The translations under genes were made by a program, and so were the position numbers. From Cellulomonas dongxiuzhuiae (GTDB lineage: Bacteria; Actinomycetota; Actinomycetes; Actinomycetales; Cellulomonadaceae), in the NCBI RefSeq assembly GCF_018623035.1, contig NZ_CP076023.1, positions 3,472,001 to 3,536,000 of the forward strand: a stretch of 64,000 nucleotides of DNA, given 5' to 3'. The stretch's first letter is position 1, and each line of letters starts with the position of its first letter. Below, in pieces: positions 28,487-36,728 of this stretch. The notes under the pieces are model-generated. The model was not told the DNA's origin, made no database searches, and saw only the letters and a program-made list of their open reading frames with translations.

Positions 28487-28972
28487 ATGGAGCTCACCCT
28501 GGGTCTCGACGAGGCCCTCACGCTGGCCCGCGCGGCCGACGCCATCCCGTCCGCGGTGACCGACGTCCGCGGCGGTGACCGCCTGGTGCAGGCGCAGGTG
28601 AAGGTGCACGAGCTGCCCGGCGTGCCCGGTGCCGTGCGCATGGCGACGCGGCTCGCGGGGCCGGTCGACGTGCGCGTCGAGGACCGCGGCGTCACGGGTC
28701 GCACGTGGAGCGTCGCGATCGTCGCGTCGCACCCCGTGCTGCGGATGGACCTCAGCGGGTTCGTCACCGACGCCGTGCGCGGGCAGCTCGTCAAGCTGCC
28801 CCCGGGCGTCGCCACGGTCCACACGCAGGAGGGCGCGACCGTCGTCGAGGTCGACCTCGACCGCCTGGGCCCGCTGGTCGGCGAGGCCCTGCCGGCGGCC
28901 CGCGCCCTGCCGGTGCGCGTCGACGACCTCACGCTCGGGGACCGGCTGCGCCTGACGGCCACCGTCGGCTGA
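28487..28972 (+). CDS. Hypothetical protein, 161 aa
   Basis: A soluble protein (MELTLGLDEALTLARAADAIPSAV...) made of repeated beta-strand/Val-rich segments (VDVRVEDRGVTGRTWSVAIVASHPVLRMDL; TVVEVDLDRLGPLVGEALP). No family is recognised; there are no Cys and no signal peptide. TAGCCT ends 6 nt before ATG, so the transcript is probably leaderless. Confidence 0.65.
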   Translation: MELTLGLDEALTLARAADAIPSAVTDVRGGDRLVQAQVKVHELPGVPGAVRMATRLAGPVDVRVEDRGVTGRTWSVAIVASHPVLRMDLSGFVTDAVRGQLVKLPPGVATVHTQEGATVVEVDLDRLGPLVGEALPAARALPVRVDDLTLGDRLRLTATVG

Positions 28973-29028
28973 ACGGCCGCGCCGGGGACCCGCCCGCCCG
29001 GGCCCCCGGCGCTCGGGCTCCGGCCGTT
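28972..29028. terminator. Nested hairpin between convergent genes
   Basis: Outer arms aacggccg / cggccgtt enclose inner arms cgccgggg / ccccggcg. The structure sits exactly between the stops of the 161-aa gene and the M48 protease gene. Confidence 0.5.
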
Positions 29029-30908
29029 CAGGCCCCCGGCTCGACGGCCGTGAGCGAGCGCAGGTGCCCGACGAGGATCTCCTGCGAGCCCTTCGCCAGG
29101 TACTCCCCCGACCACCGTTCCTTGAGCTCGATGCGCGACCCGTCGTGCAGCTCGACCGTCGCGTGCACGGGCGACGACCGACGCACGGTCGCCGTCCGCA
29201 CGTCCTCGTAGGACACGAACCGGTGCACGTGGGCGAGCTGGTGCACCGGCGCCGACTGCACGACGCCCATGAGACGTGCCTTGCCGCCGTCCGTCTTCTT
29301 GGGGCACGGCACCAGGACGAGCCCGCGGTCCAGGACGACGACGTCGTGGTCCGTGCCGTCGACCGAGACGTTCGCGAGCCCGCCGAGCACCGACGCACCG
29401 TGGGCGGTGGCGCGCTCGTGCACCTGGCCCACCGCCTGCGCGTCGACGCCCAGGCCGGCGAGCCACGCGCCCACCTGCTCGACGCCCGCGGGGTCGGCGG
29501 CGAGGTCCGCCCAGGCCGTCAGCTCGGGCTGGTCACCCTCCCGGGACCGCAACGTGGCGGGGCCCGCCCAGTCGAGGTGCCAGCGCGCGGCACCGCCGTT
29601 GACGAGGGCCGAGGACAGCACGGGCTCGAGGGCACCGGCCAGCGGGTGGGGCAGCCGCTCGCCCGCGGGGCCGACCGTCGGGCCCCCGGGCTCGATGCCC
29701 AGCTCGCGTGCCAGGTGCTCGCCGCGGCCCTGGGCCACGAGGTCCAGCACGGTGCCGAGCGTCGCGCGCTGGACGCCGGCGAGCCGCGCGGCGGCGCGGT
29801 GGACGCTGTCCGCGCGGCGCTGCTGCTCGGCGGCGACGGCGGGCGGGATCAGCTCGGGCCAGGGCAGCCGGCGACGGTCCTCGACGGCCAGCACCTCGTC
29901 GGCCAGGTGCGCCGCGAGGACCTCGATCCGCGGGACGAGCACGGTCGCGGGCCGCAGGTCGGGCGCGTGGGGGACGTCGGGCAGCCGGTCCATCGCGACC
30001 ACGCGCTCCCCGATGGGCGGGTGGCTGTCCCAGCGCCCGGCCTGCTCGGTGCGCGGCGCGTCCCGCACGGCGGCCAGCTCCTCGGCGCGGCCGGCCAGCA
30101 GGTGCGGGAACCCCCCGAAGAAGGCGTCGGACGTGGGCGCCAGGCCGACCTCCCACCCGACGTTCACGTAGCACTCCAGGTAGAAGTCCCACGCGGCGTC
30201 GAGCACCGGCACCTCGCGCAGCGCTGACTGCGCGGTCGCGCGGCCCACCGAGGCGACCGACATCGCGTCGGCGGCCAGCTCCTGCCGGCGGCTCGTGGCG
30301 GCCGACACGAGCAGGTAGAGCTTGCCGTACTGGCGCAGCAACCAGCCCGCCGGCGACCCCGCCAGCTCGGCGAGGGTCGCACCGATCGCGACGCGGCCCC
30401 GGTGCACGACCACCGACAGCCGCGTGTCGTCGTGCGAGTAGTGGCCCATCTCGTGGGCGAGCACCGAGCGCAGCTGGGCGACGCTCAAGCCCTGCAGCAG
30501 CGGCACGCCGAGCAGCATGCGTCGCGTGCCGCCGACGAGACCGAGCAGGCGCGCGTCCTCCATGACGCCGGCATTGACGTCGGGCGCGAGCCGGATCTCG
30601 TCGGGGGCGCGGGTGGCCGTCAGGACCGCCAGCTCGTCGACCATGGCCCACAGCTCGGGCGCGTCGGCACGCAGGAGGACCGGACCCTGCGGCGGTGCGG
30701 GGCGTGCTCGGGCGACCTTCCACAGCGCGACGACGACGCCCGCGATCGCGACGACCGTGACGATCCCGAGCTTGCCCGCGAGCGGGCCGCTCCCGGACCG
30801 GAAGGCGAGCACCGTCGCGGCACCGAGGGCGGCGATGACGACCAGCGCGACGACGTAGAACCCGGCGAGCGTGACGACCGCGACGACGGCGCGCGACCTG
30901 GTGCTCAT
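29028..30908 (-). CDS. M48 family (HtpX/Ste24-like) metalloprotease
   Basis: A 626-aa protein. Two N-terminal membrane helices (VVTLAGFYVVALVVIAALGAA; LGIVTVVAIAGVVVALW) precede the peptidase domain, whose zinc site is HEMGH (in LRSVLAHEMGHYSHDD) with a downstream Glu in RRQELAADAMS. It is about twice the size of HtpX. The extra C-terminal ~300 residues hold a helical region and a beta-rich domain (SVDGTDHDVVVLDRGLVLVPC...). The latter resembles a PH-like or DUF-type module; its role is unknown. A possible role is turnover of membrane proteins. Confidence 0.87.
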   Translation of the reverse strand: MSTRSRAVVAVVTLAGFYVVALVVIAALGAATVLAFRSGSGPLAGKLGIVTVVAIAGVVVALWKVARARPAPPQGPVLLRADAPELWAMVDELAVLTATRAPDEIRLAPDVNAGVMEDARLLGLVGGTRRMLLGVPLLQGLSVAQLRSVLAHEMGHYSHDDTRLSVVVHRGRVAIGATLAELAGSPAGWLLRQYGKLYLLVSAATSRRQELAADAMSVASVGRATAQSALREVPVLDAAWDFYLECYVNVGWEVGLAPTSDAFFGGFPHLLAGRAEELAAVRDAPRTEQAGRWDSHPPIGERVVAMDRLPDVPHAPDLRPATVLVPRIEVLAAHLADEVLAVEDRRRLPWPELIPPAVAAEQQRRADSVHRAAARLAGVQRATLGTVLDLVAQGRGEHLARELGIEPGGPTVGPAGERLPHPLAGALEPVLSSALVNGGAARWHLDWAGPATLRSREGDQPELTAWADLAADPAGVEQVGAWLAGLGVDAQAVGQVHERATAHGASVLGGLANVSVDGTDHDVVVLDRGLVLVPCPKKTDGGKARLMGVVQSAPVHQLAHVHRFVSYEDVRTATVRRSSPVHATVELHDGSRIELKERWSGEYLAKGSQEILVGHLRSLTAVEPGA

Positions 30909-31224
30909 GCGGTGCCTCCTGGACTCCCCTGGAGGGCGCGTGCCGCCCGGTCCGCGGGGAGCGTAGCGGCGCGAGGGCGCTCTCCGTGGGCGAACGGGGA
31001 ACGAGCTGTGGACGGAGCGCGCATCCCGTCCAGGCCCTGGTCACGGTCGGGGGAATCGTTCAGGTCCGTGCGGCTCAACCCCTCGCGCACGCCCGATACC
31101 TGCCGCTACGCTGTTGCACGTAGTCGCAGTGCTGTGTGTGTCCCGTTCTCCGGAGCGGACGACGGCCACCGTGATTCACCGGTCCCGGTCGTCGGGTCCG
31201 TAGTAACCGCATGAGGAGAATGAC
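30909..31224. promoter_or_regulatory. Leader/promoter region of the cold-shock gene
   Basis: A 316-bp gap between the divergent M48 protease and csp genes. TACGCT at 31107-31112 is a possible -10 and would give a ~105-nt 5' leader, as expected for cold-shock mRNAs, whose leaders fold and control translation. No convincing -35 was found. GAGGAGAA precedes the csp start by 6 nt. Confidence 0.35.
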
Positions 31225-31428
31225 GTGCCCACTGGCATCGTGAAGTGGTTCAACGCTGAGAAGGGCTTCGGCTTCATCGCCCCCGAGGACGGCGGCCCGG
31301 ACGTCTTCGTCCACTACTCGGCCATCCAGACGCAGGGCTACCGCTCGCTCGAGGAGAACCAGCGCGTGCAGTTCGACGTGCAGGCAGGCCCCAAGGGCCC
31401 GCAGGCCTCGAACGTCACCACCGCCTGA
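31225..31428 (+). CDS. Cold-shock protein, CspA family
   Basis: A 67-aa single cold-shock domain. It binds single-stranded nucleic acid through RNP1 (KGFGFIAP) and RNP2 (VFVHYSAI) and starts [13 protein letters not shown], as in most actinobacterial Csps. It is translated from GTG with a strong GAGGAGAA site. It follows a long probable leader and is followed by an excellent terminator, so it is monocistronic. Its expected role is as an RNA chaperone. Confidence 0.96.
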   Translation: MPTGIVKWFNAEKGFGFIAPEDGGPDVFVHYSAIQTQGYRSLEENQRVQFDVQAGPKGPQASNVTTA

Positions 31429-31460
31429 GCCTCACAGCTCACCGAGCCCACGGGCTCACC

Positions 31461-31503
31461 GAAGGGCGCCCCGACCACTGGTCGGGGCGCCCTTCGCCTT
31501 TCC
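31461..31503 (+). terminator. Rho-independent terminator after csp
   Basis: A perfect 16-bp stem (gaagggcgccccgacc arms) with a 3-nt loop, followed by a short T/C-rich tail. It is one of the clearest intrinsic terminators in the window. Confidence 0.85.
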
Positions 31504-31531
31504 CGTCCGGGCGCACCGCCCGGCAGGTGGG

Positions 31532-31560
31532 TTGCGCGCCTACCTAGTCAGCCTTACTGT
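31532..31560 (+). promoter_or_regulatory. Promoter of the padR-like gene (leaderless)
   Basis: TTGCGC (31532-31537), a 17-bp spacer and TACTGT (31555-31560) form a good -35/-10 pair. The -10 ends 6 nt before the ATG, so transcription would begin at or next to the start codon. The imperfect palindrome ctag...ctag around the -10 (31544-31564) is a candidate autoregulatory site. Confidence 0.6.
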
Positions 31561-31566
31561 CTAGCC

Positions 31567-31959
31567 ATGGCACGACGCACCCCACCTCCGGCCCTCGGCC
31601 CCGGCGACGACGTCGCGACCGGCACCGACTGGCCCGGTGAGTGGCTGCGCGGCGTCCTGTCGCTGTGCGCCCTGCGCGTCCTGGTGGACGGGCCCACGTA
31701 CGGCTACGACATCGCCCAGCGCCTCGCCGCCGCAGGGCTCGGCGAGATCAAGGGCGGCACGCTCTACCCGCTGCTCGGGCGGCTGCACGGCGCCGGGCTC
31801 CTCGACGAGGAGTGGCGCCCCGGCGACGGCGGGCCCGGCCGCAAGTACTACGCGCTGACGGCCGCCGGCCACGAGCACCTGCGCGACGAGAGCGCGCGCT
31901 GGTCCCGCTTCGCCCAGCTCACCCAGACGTTCGTCACGAGCCAGGAGGCCTCCCCATGA
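31567..31959 (+). CDS. PadR family transcriptional regulator
   Basis: A 130-aa winged-helix regulator. LRVLVDGPTYGYDIAQRLAAAGLGEIKGGTLYPLLGRLHGAGLL is compressed here to its key elements: the helix-turn-helix YGYDIAQ and the wing KGGTLYPLLGRL, followed by KYYALTAAG. PadR repressors respond to small ligands and often control a membrane protein encoded next to them. The following gene begins inside the stop codon of this one (ATGA), which strongly suggests a regulator/target pair. Confidence 0.9.
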   Translation: MARRTPPPALGPGDDVATGTDWPGEWLRGVLSLCALRVLVDGPTYGYDIAQRLAAAGLGEIKGGTLYPLLGRLHGAGLLDEEWRPGDGGPGRKYYALTAAGHEHLRDESARWSRFAQLTQTFVTSQEASP

Positions 31960-32684
31960 GCACGGACCCCACGGCGCTCGCCCCTCATGTCGAGGCACGT
32001 TGGCGCGACGCCTTCGTCAGCGAGCTGCGGCTGCGCGACGTCACCGGCGACGCGATCGGCGACGCGCTCGGCGAGGTCGACGCCCACTGCGCCGACGCCG
32101 GGCAGGACGCCGCGAGCGCGTTCGGCGACCCGGTGGGCTACGCCCGCACCCTGGCGCCCACGCTGCCGGTACGCCGACGCACTCCCCTGCGGGACGCCGC
32201 CGCGATCGTCACGCAGACGGCCGGCGTCATGGGCGTCGTCTGGTCGGTGCCGCCGTGGCTGCACGGCGAGGCCGTCGTCAGCTCGCGCGGCTGGGTCACC
32301 ACCTCCGTCGTGGTGCTGCTCGTCGCCGTCGCCCTGTGCCTCGCGCCGACCGGGGTCCTGCGGTGGTTCCTGGCGCGCACGTGGTGGCAGGCCGCCCTCG
32401 TCGGCAGCGGGACCGCGGTCGCGCTCGCCGCGCTCGCCGCGCTCGTGCCGAACGCCCCGTTGACCGCGCCGTCGGGGCCGCTCGTCGCGGTGAGCGTCGC
32501 CCTGCTCGTCGCCGGTGCGCTCGCCCTGCACCTCGGCGGCGCGACGTCGGACGCGGTCAGGACGCCCGGCCAGGGCACCCACGCACCGACGCGCCGCGCG
32601 CGGCTCGCGTCGATCGGCCTGAGCGCGGCGCTCCCGTGCGTGGCCCTGGTGGTCGCCGGTGCGATGGCACTGCTCCCCCGATGA
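31956..32684 (+). CDS. Membrane protein with HAAS-like N-terminus, coupled to PadR
   Basis: A 242-aa protein. An N-terminal ~65-residue soluble helical domain (HVEARWRDAFVSELRLRDVTGDAIGDALGEVDAHC...) resembles the HAAS-type domain often found with PadR regulators. Five membrane helices follow (TTSVVVLLVAVALCLAP; AALVGSGTAVALAALAALVP; LVAVSVALLVAGALALHL; IGLSAALPCVALVVAGAMALL). Translationally coupled to the upstream padR-like gene. The function is unknown; PadR/HAAS pairs are thought to sense membrane-active compounds. Confidence 0.75.
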   Translation: MSTDPTALAPHVEARWRDAFVSELRLRDVTGDAIGDALGEVDAHCADAGQDAASAFGDPVGYARTLAPTLPVRRRTPLRDAAAIVTQTAGVMGVVWSVPPWLHGEAVVSSRGWVTTSVVVLLVAVALCLAPTGVLRWFLARTWWQAALVGSGTAVALAALAALVPNAPLTAPSGPLVAVSVALLVAGALALHLGGATSDAVRTPGQGTHAPTRRARLASIGLSAALPCVALVVAGAMALLPR

Positions 32685-32799
32685 GCACCCGCGGCGCGAC
32701 GCCCGCCATGCGGCGCTCCTCACGACGGCGCTCCAGGTCGGCGCCCTCGGCCCGGCGCTCGCGGGCGTCCTCCTCGTGACGCGCCTCTCGGCCTGAGGC

Positions 32800-34065
32800 T
32801 CAGCGGCTCCAGCGGCGCACGACGAGCCCCAGTCCCACCGCGAACGTCACCCCTGCGGCCGCGAGGTACGGGCCGTAGAAGCGCCGCAGCACCGGGGCCG
32901 CGGCACCCGCGGCCGCACCGACGACCGCACCGACCACGATCGACCGCGCACCGCGCGCACCGAGCGCGTGCACGGCCAGCGGCCCGGCCGGCACCCCGGC
33001 GGCACCCGCCTCGGCCGCGTAGACCTTGACCGGTACGCCGTTGAGCGCCTGCCGCCAGATGCCGCGGGCGCCGGCCGCGGCGAGGTCGGCCGCGGCCCGC
33101 GAGCGCATCGCCGGTGTGGTCAGCGGCGCGGGCGGCCGCTCGCCGCGGGCCGTCAGCGCGCGCGTGACCAGGATGCCAGCGACCGACCCGGCCGCCAGGA
33201 ACCCGGCGGCCGGCAGGACACGGCGCGGGTGGGCGGCGGCGACCAGCACGAGGTACATCTCCGAGGTGACGGGCAGGCTCACGGCCTCGGCGAACCCCCA
33301 GCCGAACGCCCCCGCCATGCCGGCGGGCCCCGACATGTGGTTGCGCAGCACCCGCCAGGTGCGTGACCGCGACGGGACCGGCGGCCCGGCGGCCAGCATC
33401 CCCTCGATCTGCGCGACGAGCGGTGCCATGTCCGTCAGCTCGTGCGGGTTCACCGGGTGGCCCACCCGCACCTCGACCGGCCCCGGCGTCAGGCGGCCCT
33501 TCTTGGCGAGCAGCTCGCGCGTGCCGACGACGGCCACGGGGATGATCGGCACGTCGAACTCCTGCGCGATGCGCAGCGCCCCGCTGCGGAACCGGCCCAG
33601 CCGCCCGTCGGTGGAGCGCGTGCCCTCGGGGAAGACCAGCAGGCTCGACCCGCTGCCCAGCACCTCCGTGGCGCCCTCGATGAGCGACTCGTACCCGCCG
33701 CCGCCGTGGCGCCGCACGGGCACGGCGCCGATCGCGAGCTTGAGGAGACGTGCCTTCCAGGGGTCGTCGAACCAGTAGTCCCCCGCGGCGACCACCACCG
33801 GCTTGTACGGCGCGGGGAACGCCGCGATGAGCGCCGGGGTGTCGGCGTGCGACTGGTGGTTCGCGACGACGACCATCGCCTCGTAGGGCGCCGAGCCGAC
33901 GACCCGGAACCCACCGACGAGGTGGAACACGTTGCGCCACACCGAGTGCCGCACGGCACCGCCCACGCTGAACCCCGGGGGCAGACCGACCCGACGTCGC
34001 AGCCGCCGGAACGTCTCGGCGGGCGTGTGGCCGTGCCCCTCGCGCGGGGCGTCGTCCGCGCTCAC
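32800..34065 (-). CDS. 1-acylglycerol-3-phosphate acyltransferase with membrane C-terminus
   Basis: A 421-aa protein with an N-terminal PlsC domain: NHQSHADTP (the HX4D catalytic motif), FPEGTRS (substrate motif) and [11 protein letters not shown]. After about residue 265 comes a second region, [33 protein letters not shown], with several helices, resembling YqaA/DedA-like membrane proteins. It acylates lysophosphatidate to phosphatidate if canonical. The GTG start overlaps the upstream stop (GTGA), coupling it to the cytidylyltransferase gene. The fusion is uncommon. Confidence 0.85.
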   Translation of the reverse strand: MSADDAPREGHGHTPAETFRRLRRRVGLPPGFSVGGAVRHSVWRNVFHLVGGFRVVGSAPYEAMVVVANHQSHADTPALIAAFPAPYKPVVVAAGDYWFDDPWKARLLKLAIGAVPVRRHGGGGYESLIEGATEVLGSGSSLLVFPEGTRSTDGRLGRFRSGALRIAQEFDVPIIPVAVVGTRELLAKKGRLTPGPVEVRVGHPVNPHELTDMAPLVAQIEGMLAAGPPVPSRSRTWRVLRNHMSGPAGMAGAFGWGFAEAVSLPVTSEMYLVLVAAAHPRRVLPAAGFLAAGSVAGILVTRALTARGERPPAPLTTPAMRSRAAADLAAAGARGIWRQALNGVPVKVYAAEAGAAGVPAGPLAVHALGARGARSIVVGAVVGAAAGAAAPVLRRFYGPYLAAAGVTFAVGLGLVVRRWSR

Positions 34066-34997
34066 GCCAGCACCCAGGCGAGCGGCAGGACCAGCAGCAG
34101 GGAGTCGACGCGGTCGAGCAGCCCGCCGAAGCCGGGCAGCCACGTCCCCGCGTCCTTGACGCCCGCGCGCCGCTTCACCATCGACTCCACCAGGTCACCT
34201 CCCACGCCGCCGAGCACCACCGCCAGCACCAGACCGGCCGAGAACGCACCGAGGACCAGGAGCACGATCGTGCCACCCACGGCGGCGCCCACCAGACCGC
34301 CGACCGTCTTGTTCGGGCTCAGCGGCGACAGCGACCGGCGCGCCCACGCGAACCGCTTGAGCCCCTGACCGCCGCACCAGGCCGCGACGTCGGTCGCGGC
34401 GGCGGCGAAGCACAGCAGGAACGCGTCGGACCCGACCAGCACGAGGTGCGCGAGCGACCAGCACAGCCAGATCGACCCGAACGCGGCGCCCGTCGCGCGC
34501 TCCATGCCTCGCTCGAGGTCGCCCGACAGCACGGCGGGCACCGCGCACAGCAGGGCGACGAGCGGCACGAGCGCGAGCAGCCCGGGGTCGAGCCATGCCG
34601 CGAGTGGGTAAGCGACGGCCAGGACCAGCAGGATCGCGGTCTCGGGCCGGGGCAGCCGGGTCATCCGGGAGAACTCGCGGACCGCCTGCAGCGCGAGCAG
34701 CACCGCGAGCAGCGCGGTCGCGCCGGGGCCGAGCCACATCGGGATGCCGATGACGGGCAGGATCAGCGCCCACGTCGTCCACCGGCGCCGCAGCTCCGGC
34801 TTGCGCGACAGGAGCACGGGGACGGCCGCGACCGCGAGGATCCCCACGGTCAGCGCGAGCAGGAAGACCGCACGCCCGTCGAGGTCGAGGTGCCACCCGC
34901 CCAGGCGCAGGTCGAGGGCGTACGCCGTGCGGTCCAGACCGGTCCACGCCGCGAGGGGGTCGAGCACCCCGGGACGCTGCGACGGGTCGAGGCTCAC
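34062..34997 (-). CDS. Phosphatidate cytidylyltransferase (CdsA-like)
   Basis: A 311-aa, about eight-helix membrane protein. The C-terminal half carries the CTP-transferase signature: [20 protein letters not shown], then [33 protein letters not shown], matching S-x-K-R-x(4)-K-D...P-G-H/F-G-G-x(2)-D-R-x-D. It makes CDP-diacylglycerol from phosphatidate and CTP. The motif GFGG replaces the usual GHGG. The GTG start overlaps the stop of the upstream CDP-alcohol phosphatidyltransferase gene (GTGA). It is the middle gene of a three-gene lipid operon. Confidence 0.87.
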   Translation of the reverse strand: MSLDPSQRPGVLDPLAAWTGLDRTAYALDLRLGGWHLDLDGRAVFLLALTVGILAVAAVPVLLSRKPELRRRWTTWALILPVIGIPMWLGPGATALLAVLLALQAVREFSRMTRLPRPETAILLVLAVAYPLAAWLDPGLLALVPLVALLCAVPAVLSGDLERGMERATGAAFGSIWLCWSLAHLVLVGSDAFLLCFAAAATDVAAWCGGQGLKRFAWARRSLSPLSPNKTVGGLVGAAVGGTIVLLVLGAFSAGLVLAVVLGGVGGDLVESMVKRRAGVKDAGTWLPGFGGLLDRVDSLLLVLPLAWVLA

Positions 34998-35653
34998 GCT
35001 CCGGACCCGGCGAGGCCCGCAGCCGTGCCGTCGGGAGCCGCGGCGGCGACGGGCGAGGTGAGCACGCGGTGGGCGCGCCGGGCCCGGACCAGCGCGGTCA
35101 GCACGGACCCGACCACGACGACGACGGCCACCCCGGGCAGCAGCGTCGGGAGCGCGGTCGCGAGCACCGCGAACGCGCAGCGCTCGGTCTTGCCGAACGG
35201 GCCTCCGTTGAACCGCGGCGTCCCGGCCCCGGCACCGGCGAGCGACACGAACGTCGGCAGCGTCGCGGCGACGGCGGCGACCAGCACCCACGCCAGCGGC
35301 GTCAGCCCGGCGACGGTCTCACCGCCGGTCCGCACGGCCAGGACGGCCAGCCCCGCGAACATCAGCAGGTCGGACACGCGGTCGCCGAGCTCGTTGAGCA
35401 CGAAGCCCCAGGGCCGTGCCACGCCGCGCGCCCGGGCGACCGCGCCGTCCAGGTTGGCACCCGCGAGGCGCACCGCGAGCAGCACGAGCGCCAGCGGCCA
35501 CCAGCCCACCGCGATCGCGGCACCTGCGAGCGCCGCTCCGAGGACACCCACGAGGGTGAAGAGGTCGGGTGAGGTCCCGCGCGCCACAGCACCGGCGACG
35601 AACCGGTGCAGCCGTCGGGTGTACCAGGGCTTGAGCGCGTACAGCGACGGCAT
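34994..35653 (-). CDS. CDP-alcohol phosphatidyltransferase family, altered metal site
   Basis: A 219-aa membrane protein with six hydrophobic helices and the CDP-OH-P motif frame. Aligned to DxxDG-xx-AR-x8-G-xxx-D-xxx-D, this protein reads A-N-L-D-G-A-V-A-R ... G-F-V-L-N-E-L-G-D. The first Asp is therefore Ala and the third is Asn, although spacing is exact. Canonical members transfer a phosphatidyl group from CDP-diacylglycerol to an alcohol. The ATG start is supported by TACAGT 6 nt upstream (leaderless). First gene of the coupled operon leading to CdsA-like and PlsC-like enzymes. Confidence 0.82.
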   Translation of the reverse strand: MPSLYALKPWYTRRLHRFVAGAVARGTSPDLFTLVGVLGAALAGAAIAVGWWPLALVLLAVRLAGANLDGAVARARGVARPWGFVLNELGDRVSDLLMFAGLAVLAVRTGGETVAGLTPLAWVLVAAVAATLPTFVSLAGAGAGTPRFNGGPFGKTERCAFAVLATALPTLLPGVAVVVVVGSVLTALVRARRAHRVLTSPVAAAAPDGTAAGLAGSGA

Positions 35654-35730
35654 GGCGCGACTGTACAGACCTCCCGACGTGCGGCGGCGCGCGTCCGGGC
35701 CGCGCGCCGGGCACCCCCTAGACTCGGCCC

Positions 35731-36027
35731 GTGATCTTCAAGGCCGTCGGCGAGGGGCGCCCGTACCCGGACCACGGGCTCACGACGCCCGCACAGTGGT
35801 CGGACGTCCCTCCGCGCCAGGTCCGGCTCGACGAGCTCGTGACCACCAAGCGGACCCTCGACCTCGAGGCGCTGCTCGCGGACGACTCGACCTTCTACGG
35901 CGACCTGTTCGCCCACGTGGTCGAGTTCAAGGGGATCATGTACCTCGAGGACGGGCTGCACCGCGCCGTGCGGGCGGCACTGCACCAGCGGGCGATGCTG
36001 CACGCGCGCGTCCTGGTGCTGACGTGA
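35731..36027 (+). CDS. VapB-like/conserved actinobacterial 98-aa protein
   Basis: A strongly conserved actinobacterial small protein (IFKAVGEGRPYPDHGLTTPAQW..., VRLDELVTTKRTLDLEALLADDSTFYGDLFAHVVEFKG). Automated pipelines often call it a VapB-family antitoxin, but no PIN toxin is next to it; the neighbour is a LytR_C protein, which is the usual arrangement. I would treat the antitoxin label as weak. The GTG start is supported by TAGACT 6 nt upstream, so a leaderless mRNA is likely. Confidence 0.75.
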   Translation: MIFKAVGEGRPYPDHGLTTPAQWSDVPPRQVRLDELVTTKRTLDLEALLADDSTFYGDLFAHVVEFKGIMYLEDGLHRAVRAALHQRAMLHARVLVLT

Positions 36028-36064
36028 GTGCGGTGCGCCGCAGGCCGGTGAAGGGCGGGACGTC

Positions 36065-36715
36065 GTGAGCGACCAGGACCGTGGACGCGCGCTGCGCCGC
36101 AGGCACATGCAGGAACGGCAGGCCGTCGTGTTCGGCGTGCTGCTCGCGTGCCTCGCGGTCGCCGGGCTCGGGTCCGCCGCCCTGTACACCGACAGCCTGT
36201 CGCTGCCGTTCCTCGAGCGCGGTTTCTCCGTGAAGCCCACGGTGGACACCGCGGCGATCGCCACCTACTGCCCGCCGGAGGGCGCGCTGCCCGTCCCGAC
36301 GGGTCAGATCACGGTCGACGTGTACAACGGTGCCGGCATCGGCGGGCTCGCCGGGACGACCGCCACCCAGCTCGCGGACCGCGGCTTCGTCATCGGCGTG
36401 ACCGAGAACGCGCCCTCGCCGGTCACCGGCACCGCGCGCATCATCTACGGCGCGTCGGGGAGCGCGGCCGCGTACACGCTGCAGGCCTTCGTCCCCGACG
36501 CGGTCCTGCAGAACGACGCCCGCGGCGACGCGCTGGTCGACCTCATCGTCGGCAAGGAGTTCACGGGTCTCCTCCCCCAGGAGCAGGTGGTCCTGGACCC
36601 GGCCGCGCCGCTCGTCGGCCCGGAGGGCTGCACCCCGTTCGCGGAGATGACGGCCCCCGCCGCGCCGCAGCCCACCGGCGAGCAGCCCGCGCAGGAGCAG
36701 CCCGCCGAAGGCTGA
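36065..36715 (+). CDS. LytR C-terminal domain protein
   Basis: A 216-aa protein. A short cytoplasmic N-terminus and one helix (VVFGVLLACLAVAGLGSAALY) are followed by an extracytoplasmic LytR_C domain (ITVDVYNGAGIGGLAGTTATQLADRGFVIG..., ARIIYGASGSAAAYTLQAF). A Pro/Gln/Glu-rich tail ends the protein. LytR_C domains accompany cell-wall polymer transferases; this protein lacks the catalytic LytR-CpsA-Psr domain. It starts 37 bp after the 98-aa gene, probably in one operon. Confidence 0.87.
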   Translation: MSDQDRGRALRRRHMQERQAVVFGVLLACLAVAGLGSAALYTDSLSLPFLERGFSVKPTVDTAAIATYCPPEGALPVPTGQITVDVYNGAGIGGLAGTTATQLADRGFVIGVTENAPSPVTGTARIIYGASGSAAAYTLQAFVPDAVLQNDARGDALVDLIVGKEFTGLLPQEQVVLDPAAPLVGPEGCTPFAEMTAPAAPQPTGEQPAQEQPAEG

Positions 36716-36728
36716 CCGCCCTGCGACC

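Noticed and set aside
35731-36027. Toxin-antitoxin module
   Set aside because: Although the 98-aa protein is often labelled VapB-like, no toxin gene accompanies it and the LytR_C neighbour is its usual partner.
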